Shown one piece after another: positions 1 to 6,241 of a DNA stretch of 45,751 nucleotides (the first letter of the stretch is position 1; each line of letters opens with the position of its first letter). The stretch comes from an uncultured Lachnospiraceae bacterium (GTDB lineage Bacteria > Bacillota > Clostridia > Lachnospirales > Lachnospiraceae). A program made the translations under genes and the position numbers. Below the pieces are notes generated by a model that did not search any database, was not told where the DNA came from, and saw only the letters and a program-made list of their open reading frames with translations. The stretch spans positions 1 through 45,751 of the forward strand of contig CAJUSO010000022.1 of the NCBI GenBank assembly GCA_910588965.1. The letters run 5' to 3'.

Positions 1-52
1 CTAAGGATCTTGTAGCTTTCGAGCTGTGTGGGTTCAAGTCCCATCTTCCGCA
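1..52 (+). tRNA. tRNA-Leu, 3' portion only (anticodon probably AAG); left attachment site
   Basis: The window opens inside a class II tRNA. The first seven bases read as an anticodon loop with T33, anticodon AAG and a purine at 37. They are followed by the 3' anticodon stem TCTTG, a variable arm with a 4-bp stem (AGCT/AGCT), a T-arm with the GTTCAAGT-type loop, and acceptor strand CTTCCGC plus discriminator A. The 5' half lies outside the window, so the anticodon depends on the window starting exactly at position 32. A long variable arm fits Leu and argues against most other tRNAs. After integration this 3' end is probably element-derived (see 5132-5183). Confidence 0.85.
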
Positions 53-57
53 TTAGA

Positions 58-101
58 ATAACGATAAGTCTTGTAAAATCAAGGTTTATCGTTATTTTTT
101 T
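58..101 (+). terminator. Rho-independent terminator behind tRNA-Leu
   Basis: A 10-bp inverted repeat (58-67 with 86-95) encloses a second short CTTG/CAAG pairing and is followed by a run of seven T. It lies just inside the element, so the element supplies the terminator of the tRNA gene it entered. Confidence 0.8.
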
Positions 102-112
102 GTTTTTAGGGG

Positions 113-141
113 TTGTCGGTTTTGGCACTTCGTTTTACAAT
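113..141 (+). promoter_or_regulatory. Candidate sigma-A promoter for the integrase
   Basis: TTGTCG at 113-118, a 17-bp spacer and TACAAT at 136-141. Transcription would start near 148, upstream of the integrase start at 182. A GTCTTGT motif (143-149) that recurs at both element ends overlaps the expected start, which would allow the integrase to repress itself; that is inference. Confidence 0.5.
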
Positions 142-181
142 AGTCTTGTGCGTTAGATTCCACAAGAAAGGACGCACAAAT

Positions 182-1129
182 ATGTTAAGAAGAAGGGCTA
201 TAATGGTTAATGAGAACATCAAGACAAAAGACGCATTAGAGGAATTTTATCAAGACAAACGGTCTGAAAACATTGCTGAAAGCACATTGAAAACTTATGA
301 TATGCACATTAGAAATTTTATTGACAGTAATGATATGTGGGAATTTTCAACCTGCTTAATAAACAAAGACCAATATCAATGGTGGATTGAAGATTTAAAG
401 GAAGACCAAAACAAAAAGGATGTTACAGTCGCTACATACTGCAGAAGCGTTAGAGCCTTTATATACTGGCTTCAAGAAAATGAATATGTTGACGTTTTTC
501 CTGTCAAAATTCCTAAGTACCAAAAGACTGTTAAACGGTGCTATACAGATGAAGAACTGCAAACACTGCTAGAAAAGCCTGAACGTGGTTGTAGTGAAGT
601 CTTCTATCAGACATGGGTATATGAAAATTTTTTAATTGCCACAGGTTTGAGGTTATCTTCCAGTTTGGATGTAAAAGTTGAAGATATTCAATCAGACGGT
701 ACGATATACATTGACATAACAAAAAATAATCAAGGTCTGGCACTGAAGCTTAATGCTGATGTATTGAAGATATTAAAAAAATATATCACTCTATTCGGTT
801 TGACCGATAATGATTATCTTTTTTGTAAAGGTGATAATACAAGAATGGCTAACCATACAATGCAATGTAATGTTGCAAACTATAACAGGGCACATAATAT
901 AGAAAAAACTTCCATACATCTGTTTAGACATACATTTGCGAAAAACTACTATGCACAAACAAAAGATGTATATACCTTGTGTCAAGTTTTGGGGCATAGT
1001 AATATTTCTGTGACAGAAGTGTATTTGAAAGATTTAGGGGTTTCCCTATTTGCGGATACTGTTTATAACCCACAACAGCAATATGCCAAAAAGGACACAG
1101 CCCCCAAACGTCGTGGTCGAATGCGTTAA
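182..1129 (+). CDS. int: Tyrosine recombinase / integrase
   Basis: This is the site-specific recombinase expected to insert and excise the element at tRNA-Leu. From the start at 182 it is 315 residues. The N-terminal half (about 10-110) matches the SAM-like core-binding domain of phage-type integrases. The catalytic half shows the full signature: Arg157 in TGLR, His246 and Arg249 in HLFRH, His272 in LGHSN and the nucleophile Tyr281 in EVYL. A TTG start at 113 is possible but overlaps the likely promoter. AAGAAAGGA at 164-172 favours ATG 182, and ATG 203 also has an AGAAGGG element before it. The gene points away from the tRNA and ends in a strong terminator. It lacks an obvious N-terminal AP2-type arm-binding domain of Tn916-like integrases. 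No excisionase gene is recognisable. Confidence 0.93.
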   Translation: MLRRRAIMVNENIKTKDALEEFYQDKRSENIAESTLKTYDMHIRNFIDSNDMWEFSTCLINKDQYQWWIEDLKEDQNKKDVTVATYCRSVRAFIYWLQENEYVDVFPVKIPKYQKTVKRCYTDEELQTLLEKPERGCSEVFYQTWVYENFLIATGLRLSSSLDVKVEDIQSDGTIYIDITKNNQGLALKLNADVLKILKKYITLFGLTDNDYLFCKGDNTRMANHTMQCNVANYNRAHNIEKTSIHLFRHTFAKNYYAQTKDVYTLCQVLGHSNISVTEVYLKDLGVSLFADTVYNPQQQYAKKDTAPKRRGRMR

Positions 1130-1140
1130 TTCTATCCAGT

Positions 1141-1170
1141 CAAAAGCACTCTTTTTTGAGTGCTTTTTGA
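1141..1170 (+). terminator. Terminator after the integrase
   Basis: An inverted repeat pairing CAAAAGCACTC with GAGTGCTTTTTG, with a T-rich loop and T-rich 3' side, lies 12 bp after the integrase stop. The arms are A/T-symmetrical, so it could also act on the opposite strand. Confidence 0.75.
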
Positions 1171-1192
1171 TTTCTTCTGAATAGCTTATAAA

Positions 1193-1437
1193 TAGTACAT
1201 ATGTGCCAACCGGCACATATGTGCTATTTATTCATACAAATGTATAAAATCTTCAAAAAAAGAGTTTTTCTGATATATTGTATAAACTGTATAAAATACA
1301 GCTATTAGAGCGTCAATCCCAATATTTGCGCCATTTTCACACAGGTAGTACCCTGGGCTTGGGTACTACCTGTATTGTATAAACTGTACATTTTTATACA
1401 ATTATTTATCCGTAAGGTATTGACAAATTGTATAAAG
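1193..1437. other. Putative rolling-circle replication origin (hairpins plus TTGTATAAA iterons)
   Basis: The 420-bp gap between int and rep is densely structured. A 15-bp inverted repeat with one mismatch lies at 1193-1207/1212-1226. A perfect 13-bp inverted repeat lies at 1341-1353/1361-1373 with a 7-nt loop, and its right arm reads GGGTACTACC. TACTAC is also part of the pMV158-type Rep nick site, so this arm is the best nick candidate. TTGTATAAA is repeated at 1278, 1375 and 1428, with related TGTATAAAAT at 1241 and 1288 and an inverted copy near 1392-1402. Hairpin plus iterons directly before a Rep gene is the usual layout of a double-strand origin. The exact nick site is not determined. 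Confidence 0.5.
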
Positions 1438-1448
1438 TAGGATAAAAT
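1420..1448 (+). promoter_or_regulatory. Strong sigma-A promoter for rep
   Basis: TTGACA at 1420-1425, exactly 17 bp, then TAAAAT at 1443-1448. One TTGTATAAA iteron (1428-1437) lies inside the spacer, so Rep binding to iterons could repress its own promoter (inference). Confidence 0.75.
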
Positions 1449-1551
1449 AGTTATTAGTAGAGAAAAGGATTTTAGCGGTTTTAGTAAATCGCTTATTCTT
1501 ATGCTCTACTTTTTTAATGCAAAAAACAAATACAAGAAAGGAGATTTTGAT

Positions 1552-2976
1552 ATGAAAGTAAGAATATTTAGTGTTATGCAATATGAAGTTAATCCAAAGA
1601 CAGGGGAAAATTTGAATTTTAATGAAAGGAATATTATAAGTGCCTTATCACATAAATCAATAAAGCAATGGGCTTATATATGCCATGATGAGGATAGATT
1701 TACTGATAAAGATTTTGATAATGATATATGCACTAAAGAACAGGTCGGAGAATTAAAAGGAAAACACTGGCACATTGTTTGTCGTTGTGATAGTCCTCTT
1801 GAATTGCATTCGATAGCAAATTGGTTTGGTGTTCCCGAAAATTTTATAGATGTTCCCAAAGGTCGAGGGGCATTTTTAGATTGTGTCATGTATCTGACAC
1901 ATGAAACTCAAAAAGCACAAGAAGAGGGTAAATTCCACTATGCTGATGATAAGGTAAAAAGCAATTTTGATTTTAGAAAAGAGATTGATAATAGAGAAGA
2001 AAGACGATTGAAATATGGCGGTGATTTGACAAAAGAAGAAGAAATGATTTATGATGTCCGTTATAACGGAAAAACACTAAAGCAATGTAGAATTGATGAT
2101 GAACTTCTGTATTTGAAGATTGAAGAAAAGCTACAAAAGAAAAGATTGCTCTATATTGCTGATATGGAAATGCCGAACACAAGATTGAATTATTATATCA
2201 CTGGCAAGGGCGGATATGGAAAAGACGTAGCTTCAAGGGCATTAGCAAGAAGCCTTTTCCCTCAATTATCCTCTGATGATGAAATCTTTTTTGAAGTAGG
2301 TGGTGATAATGTTACATTTGAGGGGTATGACGGACAACCTGTTATTATCTGGTCGGAAAGAAGGGCGTCAAAACTACTTGATGACTTCAAAGGTCGAGAA
2401 AATTTGTTCAAGGTGTTTGATTCTCACCCTCACAATGCAAAAGTCAATATTAAATATGGCTCTGTGAAATTAGTAAATACGGTAAATATAGTAAATAGCG
2501 TTCAAGACTATAAAGAATTTTTGGATGGACTAGCGGGTGAATATGTAGATAAAGAAGGAGTTTTACATAAGGCAGAGGATAAAGGACAAAGCTATAGAAG
2601 ATTTCCTATAATAATGCCTTTGCATACTATGGATATTGATATTCTTTTTTCTAAATATTTTACTGGCGAAAGCAACAATCCGAGCGAATATGAACAGTGG
2701 AAAAGAATATGCGGAAGTTTTAGAAAGGTAAGAGTGCTTTGTAAAAACAATGAAGAATTAGCAAGAATGGTAGAGGGTAAAATGTTAAGTGGTTTACCCG
2801 AAAAATCAAAAGAACTTTTAGAAAATGAAGTGCAATTAACAGAAGAAGAAATATTAAAAGCATTAGAGCATTACGGCGAAGAAATTATTGTTGTCGAGAA
2901 CAAGGAAGAAAAGAAAGAGATTGATCTTGTAAAATTAGCAACTGACGAAAATACTTACAAGCATTTTTGTATTTAA
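1552..2976 (+). CDS. rep: HUH endonuclease-SF3 helicase replication initiator (CRESS/pCRESS-type Rep)
   Basis: Probable rolling-circle initiator that nicks the origin and unwinds DNA. The start at 1552 is set by AGGAG 10 bp upstream; an upstream ATG at 1501 has no ribosome binding site. The 474-residue protein has an N-terminal HUH domain with metal-binding His72-Trp-His74 and a catalytic Tyr114 in the MYLTHE motif, as in Rep_2 / pMV158-like initiators. A helicase domain follows, with Walker A GKGGYGKD at 218-225, a Walker B-like PVIIWSER at about 263-270 and an Asn-rich motif C near 307-317. HUH plus superfamily 3 helicase is the plan of CRESS-DNA virus Reps and of bacterial pCRESS plasmids. 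Oddities are Asp in place of Thr/Ser after the Walker A lysine and a Walker B ending in Ser-Glu. The subfamily placement needs a profile search. Confidence 0.82.
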   Translation: MKVRIFSVMQYEVNPKTGENLNFNERNIISALSHKSIKQWAYICHDEDRFTDKDFDNDICTKEQVGELKGKHWHIVCRCDSPLELHSIANWFGVPENFIDVPKGRGAFLDCVMYLTHETQKAQEEGKFHYADDKVKSNFDFRKEIDNREERRLKYGGDLTKEEEMIYDVRYNGKTLKQCRIDDELLYLKIEEKLQKKRLLYIADMEMPNTRLNYYITGKGGYGKDVASRALARSLFPQLSSDDEIFFEVGGDNVTFEGYDGQPVIIWSERRASKLLDDFKGRENLFKVFDSHPHNAKVNIKYGSVKLVNTVNIVNSVQDYKEFLDGLAGEYVDKEGVLHKAEDKGQSYRRFPIIMPLHTMDIDILFSKYFTGESNNPSEYEQWKRICGSFRKVRVLCKNNEELARMVEGKMLSGLPEKSKELLENEVQLTEEEILKALEHYGEEIIVVENKEEKKEIDLVKLATDENTYKHFCI

Positions 2977-2981
2977 TAGAT

Positions 2982-3021
2982 AAGAAGCAAATATACCGGT
3001 AACGGTATATTTGCTTCTTTA
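2982..3021 (+). terminator. Terminator after rep
   Basis: A perfect 17-bp inverted repeat (2982-2998 with 3003-3019) around a GTAA loop ends in TTCTTT. The U-tract is weak but the stem is very long. Confidence 0.75.
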
Positions 3022-3051
3022 ACTTATGGCTTGAAAATCCTTAAGCAAGTC

Positions 3052-3132
3052 AAGGGTGCAACCCTTGCCCCTCGGGAGAGCAAGTTACCAACAGAGTTGG
3101 TATAACTTGCTATACCAACTCTGGCGCTCTCT
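3052..3132. other. Candidate oriT / structured leader of the relaxase gene
   Basis: Three nested pairings occur in 80 bp: CAAGGGT/ACCCTTG around a 3-nt loop; a perfect 11-bp repeat at 3093-3103/3112-3122 with an 8-nt loop; and an alternative pairing of AGCAAGTTACC (about 3079-3089) with the loop sequence ending at 3111, which would exclude the second hairpin. Inverted repeats just before a MOBV gene are typical of oriT, where the relaxase nicks beside its own gene. A transcription attenuator is the alternative. No nick sequence is identified with certainty. Confidence 0.45.
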
Positions 3133-3161
3133 TGATTTTAGCTTTTGATGTGATGTAAAAT
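3132..3161 (+). promoter_or_regulatory. Candidate promoter for the relaxase gene
   Basis: TTGATT at 3132-3137, an 18-bp spacer and TAAAAT at 3156-3161, directly after the candidate oriT hairpins and 17 bp before the leader ORF. Confidence 0.5.
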
Positions 3162-3177
3162 TTAGCAAGGGGAGATT

Positions 3178-3213
3178 ATGGCACTGACAATATTAAGAAA
3201 GGCGGTGCTATAA
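3178..3213 (+). CDS. Putative 11-codon leader peptide before the relaxase gene
   Basis: ATG at 3178 follows a good AAGGGGAG ribosome binding site and encodes MALTILRKAVL. The stop ends at 3213 and the relaxase ATG is at 3215, separated by a single base. The sequence AAGAAAGGCGG inside this mini-ORF is the relaxase ribosome binding site. This looks like translational coupling. It is too short to be judged by homology. Confidence 0.4.
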   Translation: MALTILRKAVL

Positions 3214-3214
3214 T

Positions 3215-4237
3215 ATGGCGCATGTTGCAAAATATACGAACATTCAAAGCGGTCATTTGCTTAATCACTATAACAGGGCTGAAGAAAAGGATTGCAACCG
3301 TTCAAATGAGGATATAGACAAGGCAAAGACAAAAGATAATTACAATTTGATGAAAAGAGAAGTAACTCCGCAAGCATATTACAAAAGCCGATTGGATGAA
3401 TTATACAAGCTTGGCAGGGCTGATGTAAAAACAATGTGCGACTGGGTTATTACTTTGCCGAAGGACTATGACGGAAATGAAAAAGAGTTTTTCATTCATG
3501 CTGTAGATTTTTTAAATGAAAGGTATGGTGCAAATAATTGTGTCGGTGCTTTCGTTCACTGTGACGAAAAGCAAACGCATATGCACTACTCTTTCATTCC
3601 TGTTTCGCCTGATAAGAATCCCGAACATGAACAGCACGAAAAGGTATGTGCTAAAGAGGTTTTGAACAGGAATGATTTAAAGACTTTTCACGACGATTTA
3701 CAAAAGCACCTTAGAGAGAAAATGCCCAACAGAGAGATAAATGTCATAACTGGTATTACACAAGAGCAAGGGCGCAATATGTCCGTTAAAGAGATAAAGT
3801 TACAGGCAAAGGCTGAAAAATTACAAGAGAAAGAAAAAGAGATTGCCGAAAGAGAAACAAGGCTCTCAAAGAAAGAGGAAAAATTAAAAAGTAAGAAAAA
3901 AGAGAACCTTGAAAGGACAAAAGAATTAGATAGGCAAAAGAAAGAATTGACACAAAAAGAAAAGGGGTTGGAAGCCAAAGAGACGGAGATATATGAAAGG
4001 GAGAAAAACTTTGATAAGTATGTTACATATCGTGAGCATTATTGCTCTGAAAGAGGAATAACAGAAATCCAGTATGAAAGAGAATGCTATCAAGCAAAGC
4101 TAACGAACACATTAAAACCTTATCCAGAAATGATGAATCCCACATTGCCAAAACAAGAGCGTCAAGAACTTATAGACAAGTATAAGGAACAACAAGAACA
4201 TACTCACGAACACGAAAGAGAAATGCCAAAGCGATAA
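3215..4237 (+). CDS. mob: MOBV-family relaxase (Mob/Pre)
   Basis: Nicks oriT and pilots single-stranded DNA during mobilisation. The 340-residue protein has the Mob_Pre layout: an N-terminal motif with HLLNHYNR, then the HUH metal motif with acidic residues directly before it (HCDEKQTHMHY, His122 and His124). From about 195 to 280 it is a highly charged Lys/Glu coiled coil, as in pMV158 MobM and pUB110 Pre, probably for dimerisation or membrane/coupling-protein contact. Length is close to the shorter members of the family. It is the only transfer gene here, so it must borrow a conjugative machine from another element. It follows a structured region that may be its oriT. Confidence 0.92.
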   Translation: MAHVAKYTNIQSGHLLNHYNRAEEKDCNRSNEDIDKAKTKDNYNLMKREVTPQAYYKSRLDELYKLGRADVKTMCDWVITLPKDYDGNEKEFFIHAVDFLNERYGANNCVGAFVHCDEKQTHMHYSFIPVSPDKNPEHEQHEKVCAKEVLNRNDLKTFHDDLQKHLREKMPNREINVITGITQEQGRNMSVKEIKLQAKAEKLQEKEKEIAERETRLSKKEEKLKSKKKENLERTKELDRQKKELTQKEKGLEAKETEIYEREKNFDKYVTYREHYCSERGITEIQYERECYQAKLTNTLKPYPEMMNPTLPKQERQELIDKYKEQQEHTHEHEREMPKR

Positions 4238-4244
4238 CGTAAAT

Positions 4245-4316
4245 CAATGTCAAGATTGAAAAGGAAGATTTTCAAAAGGTTTTTCTTTGAAAATACTCTT
4301 TTCTGTCTTGACATTG
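4245..4316. other. Long nested stem-loop after the relaxase gene (possible single-strand origin)
   Basis: An outer 11-bp perfect pairing (4245-4255 with 4306-4316) continues imperfectly inward to an ATTTTCAAA/TTTGAAAAT inner stem. The whole 72-nt region folds on itself and lies in non-coding DNA of a presumed rolling-circle element. That suits a single-strand origin; a terminator for mob is the alternative, though no U-tract follows. Confidence 0.4.
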
Positions 4317-4338
4317 GCTGTATGAATAGACTGGGAAA

Positions 4339-4371
4339 AGAGGAAAAACCACAAAGGGGCTTTTTCCTCTT
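4339..4371 (+). terminator. Possible terminator
   Basis: AGAGGAAAAA at 4339-4348 pairs with TTTTTCCTCT at 4361-4370 around a 12-nt loop. It is followed by TGATT rather than a clean T-run, so termination is uncertain. It separates the relaxase gene from the small membrane peptide gene. Confidence 0.45.
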
Positions 4372-4446
4372 GATTATATACTTTTAAATGGTTGTATGGT
4401 ATAATCTTTTAAATAAATCGGGATTTGGAGGAGGACACACACATAC

Positions 4447-4617
4447 ATGGATGAGCAAAAGAAAGAAACTGTTGAAAAAACAGTAAAGACAGGCATCACA
4501 TTTGGCAGCGCACTGGCAATGGTGATTAGTTATTCTACCTGGCACTCTGTTGGGTGGGCTATTTTTCATGGGCTGTTAAGTTGGGCATATGTGATATACT
4601 TTATTTTGAGATACTAA
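4447..4617 (+). CDS. Small single- or double-pass membrane protein, unknown function
   Basis: A 56-residue ORF starting at ATG 4447 behind a GGAGGAGG ribosome binding site (about 4427-4434). The first 14 residues are charged (MDEQKKE then EKTVK). The rest is hydrophobic and aromatic, with GSALAMVISYS followed by WHSVGWAIFHGLLSWAYVIYF, consistent with one or two membrane helices and a short basic C-terminus. Similar short Trp/His-rich membrane peptides occur in Clostridial mobile elements and are annotated only as hypothetical. A good RBS, sensible hydropathy and an isolated position make it likely real. Its role (maintenance, entry exclusion, host interaction) cannot be read from the sequence. 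Confidence 0.65.
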   Translation: MDEQKKETVEKTVKTGITFGSALAMVISYSTWHSVGWAIFHGLLSWAYVIYFILRY

Positions 4618-5131
4618 TTCCAGTTTATATAGGGAATTATTTGAGAAGTGCTTACTATTATAAGGGTATGTAATACACATTTTTTGTATATTGTACCTCT
4701 TTTGTATGAGTATAAAAGAGTATAGATTCGGCAAGAGCGATTTTAAATCGCTTTGATTGGGTGTGCTACATGGAACAAAAATAGAAACTGTATTCCCGTC
4801 TATTGACCAGACATTCTTTTTGATATACAATATACAAGAGGAAAAGAACCTCTTGTATAAAGTTTTATGATTAAGGAATCATCCCTTTACAAAAGTATAG
4901 AGTATATTGCAATTTTGCAACAGTCAAAATACGAGAATAAGCCGTTATGTAAACGGCTTATTTTTGTGCAAAAACTGCTTGCAATTATAGCCCATATGTG
5001 CTATAATCTTATTCGTTAGATGAAGTGTTTTCTGCTTAAAGAACAAGACCAAAAACCTTGAAAAATGGCAGAAAATCAAGAAACTATTAAATAAATAAAC
5101 GAACAAGACTATTTGAGCGGATAGAACAAAA
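4618..5131. other. Gene-free right end of the element with hairpins and integrase-arm-like repeats
   Basis: No convincing ORF. It contains AGCGATTT/AAATCGCT (around 4735-4755), a perfect 11-bp inverted repeat at 4831-4841/4849-4859, a further TTGTATAAAG copy at 4853-4862 matching the iterons before rep, a terminator-like hairpin (about 4933-4965) and two ACAAGAC motifs at 5043 and 5103. Confidence 0.6.
4933..4965 (+). terminator. Terminator-like hairpin near the element's right end
   Basis: AATAAGCCGTT pairs with AACGGCTTATT around a short ATGTA loop and is followed by TTTT. The left arm begins with A-rich sequence, so it could act on both strands and insulate the element from host transcription. 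Confidence 0.7.
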
Positions 5132-5183
5132 CTAAGGATCTTGTGGGTGTATGCTCGTGTGGGTTCAAGTCCCATCTTCCGCA
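5132..5183 (+). repeat. Right attachment site: displaced tRNA-Leu 3' end
   Basis: Matches 1-52 in two blocks, 13 identical bases over the anticodon loop and 3' stem (5132-5144) and an identical T-arm/acceptor block from 5157. The 12 bases of variable arm between them differ completely (5145-5156 against 14-25). The right copy can still form a 4-bp variable stem with G-U pairs. No tRNA 5' half precedes it. It is read as the original chromosomal 3' end pushed aside by integration. Confidence 0.85.
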
Positions 5184-5185
5184 TT

Positions 5186-5435
5186 TTACTTGGTTTTGTT
5201 TTGGACATGCCAAGCAGATGGGAGGCCAGGGTTCCGGGAGGGAGTTGGATGGATACCCTGTTTGTATAGCACAGTAGCTGAATATGAGAAGATAAGAGAT
5301 GGTCACAGGAATTGCCTTGTGATTCTTTTTTTCATATTCAGTTTTTTTATTTTCCTAAGGCAGTTGCCCGTGCATGGCGTGAAGGATAGCGGCAGCGGGC
5401 AGCTAGGATAAAAAATATAAAATCAGGGAGGGACT
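5186..5435 (+). other. Intergenic region between the element and exoA
   Basis: It contains a long imperfect stem-loop (about 5278-5342): TGAATATGA pairs with TCATATTCA and, inside it, GGTCACAGG pairs with CCTTGTGA, followed by seven T. This may be the original terminator of the tRNA transcript. No convincing gene. The exoA ribosome binding site AGGGAGGG lies at its right end. Confidence 0.5.
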
Positions 5436-6194
5436 ATGAAGTTTATCTCATGGAATGTAAATGGCCTGCGCGCCTGTGTACAGAAAGGGTTCTTGGATTT
5501 TTTCAGGGAAACGGACGCAGATTTTTTCTGTATCCAGGAGACGAAGCTCCAGGAGGGGCAGATTTCCTTAGAACTGCCGGAGGGCTACCGCTCCTATTGG
5601 AATTATGCCCAGAAGAAGGGGTATTCGGGCACGGCTGTTTTTACGAAGCATGAACCTTTGTCTGTTGCCTATGGCATCGGCATGGAACAGCATGATAAGG
5701 AAGGGCGTGTCATTACGCTGGAGTATGGGGGTTTTTTCCTGGTGGATTGCTATACCCCCAATTCCCAAAATGAACTGGCCCGCCTTCCCTACCGCATGGA
5801 GTGGGAGGATGCCCTCCTGGGGTATCTGGATAGCTTAAAGGCCAGGAAGCCGGTGGTATTCTGCGGGGACCTGAATGTGGCCCATCAGGAAATCGACCTG
5901 AAAAACCCCAAGGCGAACCGGAAGAATGCAGGGTTTACGGACGAAGAGCGGGGGAAGCTCTCCCAGCTTTTGTCCCATGGGTATGTGGACACCTTCCGCT
6001 ATTTTTATCCGGATGTGGAGCAGGTGTATTCCTGGTGGTCATACCGTTTTAAGGCCAGGGAGAAAAATGCCGGGTGGCGGATTGATTATTTCCTGGTATC
6101 AAAGGAGTTGGAAGGGAAGCTTTTAGATGCGAAAATCCATACGGAAGTGTTGGGCTCCGACCATTGCCCGGTGGAATTAGAGGCCGCGCTTTAA
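5436..6194 (+). CDS. exoA: Exodeoxyribonuclease III (AP endonuclease)
   Basis: Class II AP endonuclease and 3' exonuclease of base excision repair. At 252 residues it has the usual ExoA length. The expected motifs are in order: N-terminal WNVNGLRA, the metal-binding Glu in IQETKLQ, the YTPNSQ segment, GDLNVAHQEIDL with catalytic Asp and Asn, WRIDYFLVS, and the C-terminal GSDHCPVEL carrying the catalytic Asp-His pair. The start at 5436 follows a strong AGGGAGGG site. It is the first chromosomal gene after the integrated element and reads in the same direction. A short hairpin and 47 bp separate it from the aldo/keto reductase, so co-transcription is possible. Confidence 0.97.
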   Translation: MKFISWNVNGLRACVQKGFLDFFRETDADFFCIQETKLQEGQISLELPEGYRSYWNYAQKKGYSGTAVFTKHEPLSVAYGIGMEQHDKEGRVITLEYGGFFLVDCYTPNSQNELARLPYRMEWEDALLGYLDSLKARKPVVFCGDLNVAHQEIDLKNPKANRKNAGFTDEERGKLSQLLSHGYVDTFRYFYPDVEQVYSWWSYRFKAREKNAGWRIDYFLVSKELEGKLLDAKIHTEVLGSDHCPVELEAAL

Positions 6195-6241
6195 GGGGCG
6201 TATCCTAGGGCGGTGCCCTATGGCAGATAGGAGGTTTACGA

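Larger units (their letters stand above)
1..5183 (+). mobile_element. Small mobilizable integrative element in a tRNA-Leu gene (CRESS-type Rep, MOBV relaxase, tyrosine integrase)
   Basis: Two copies of a tRNA-Leu 3' end bound an AT-rich segment: 1-52, which completes the tRNA running in from the left, and 5132-5183, which has no tRNA 5' half before it. Between them, all on the + strand, lie an integrase, a Rep with HUH and helicase motifs, a MOBV relaxase and a small membrane peptide. The insert has visibly lower GC and different codon use from the exoA region that follows. The integrase sits next to the tRNA, the usual layout for tRNA-targeting islands. No type IV secretion genes, cargo or resistance genes are present, so transfer would need a helper. 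The call as an integrated, RCR-capable mobilizable element is an inference from gene content and the flanking repeats. Confidence 0.88.

Noticed and set aside
113..181. TTG-initiated N-terminal extension of the integrase
   Set aside because: No ribosome binding site, and the stretch overlaps a plausible promoter with 17-bp spacing.
1193..1373. CRISPR-like repeats
   Set aside because: There are inverted repeats and short iterons, but no regularly spaced direct repeats with unique spacers and no cas genes. No CRISPR array was seen anywhere in the window.
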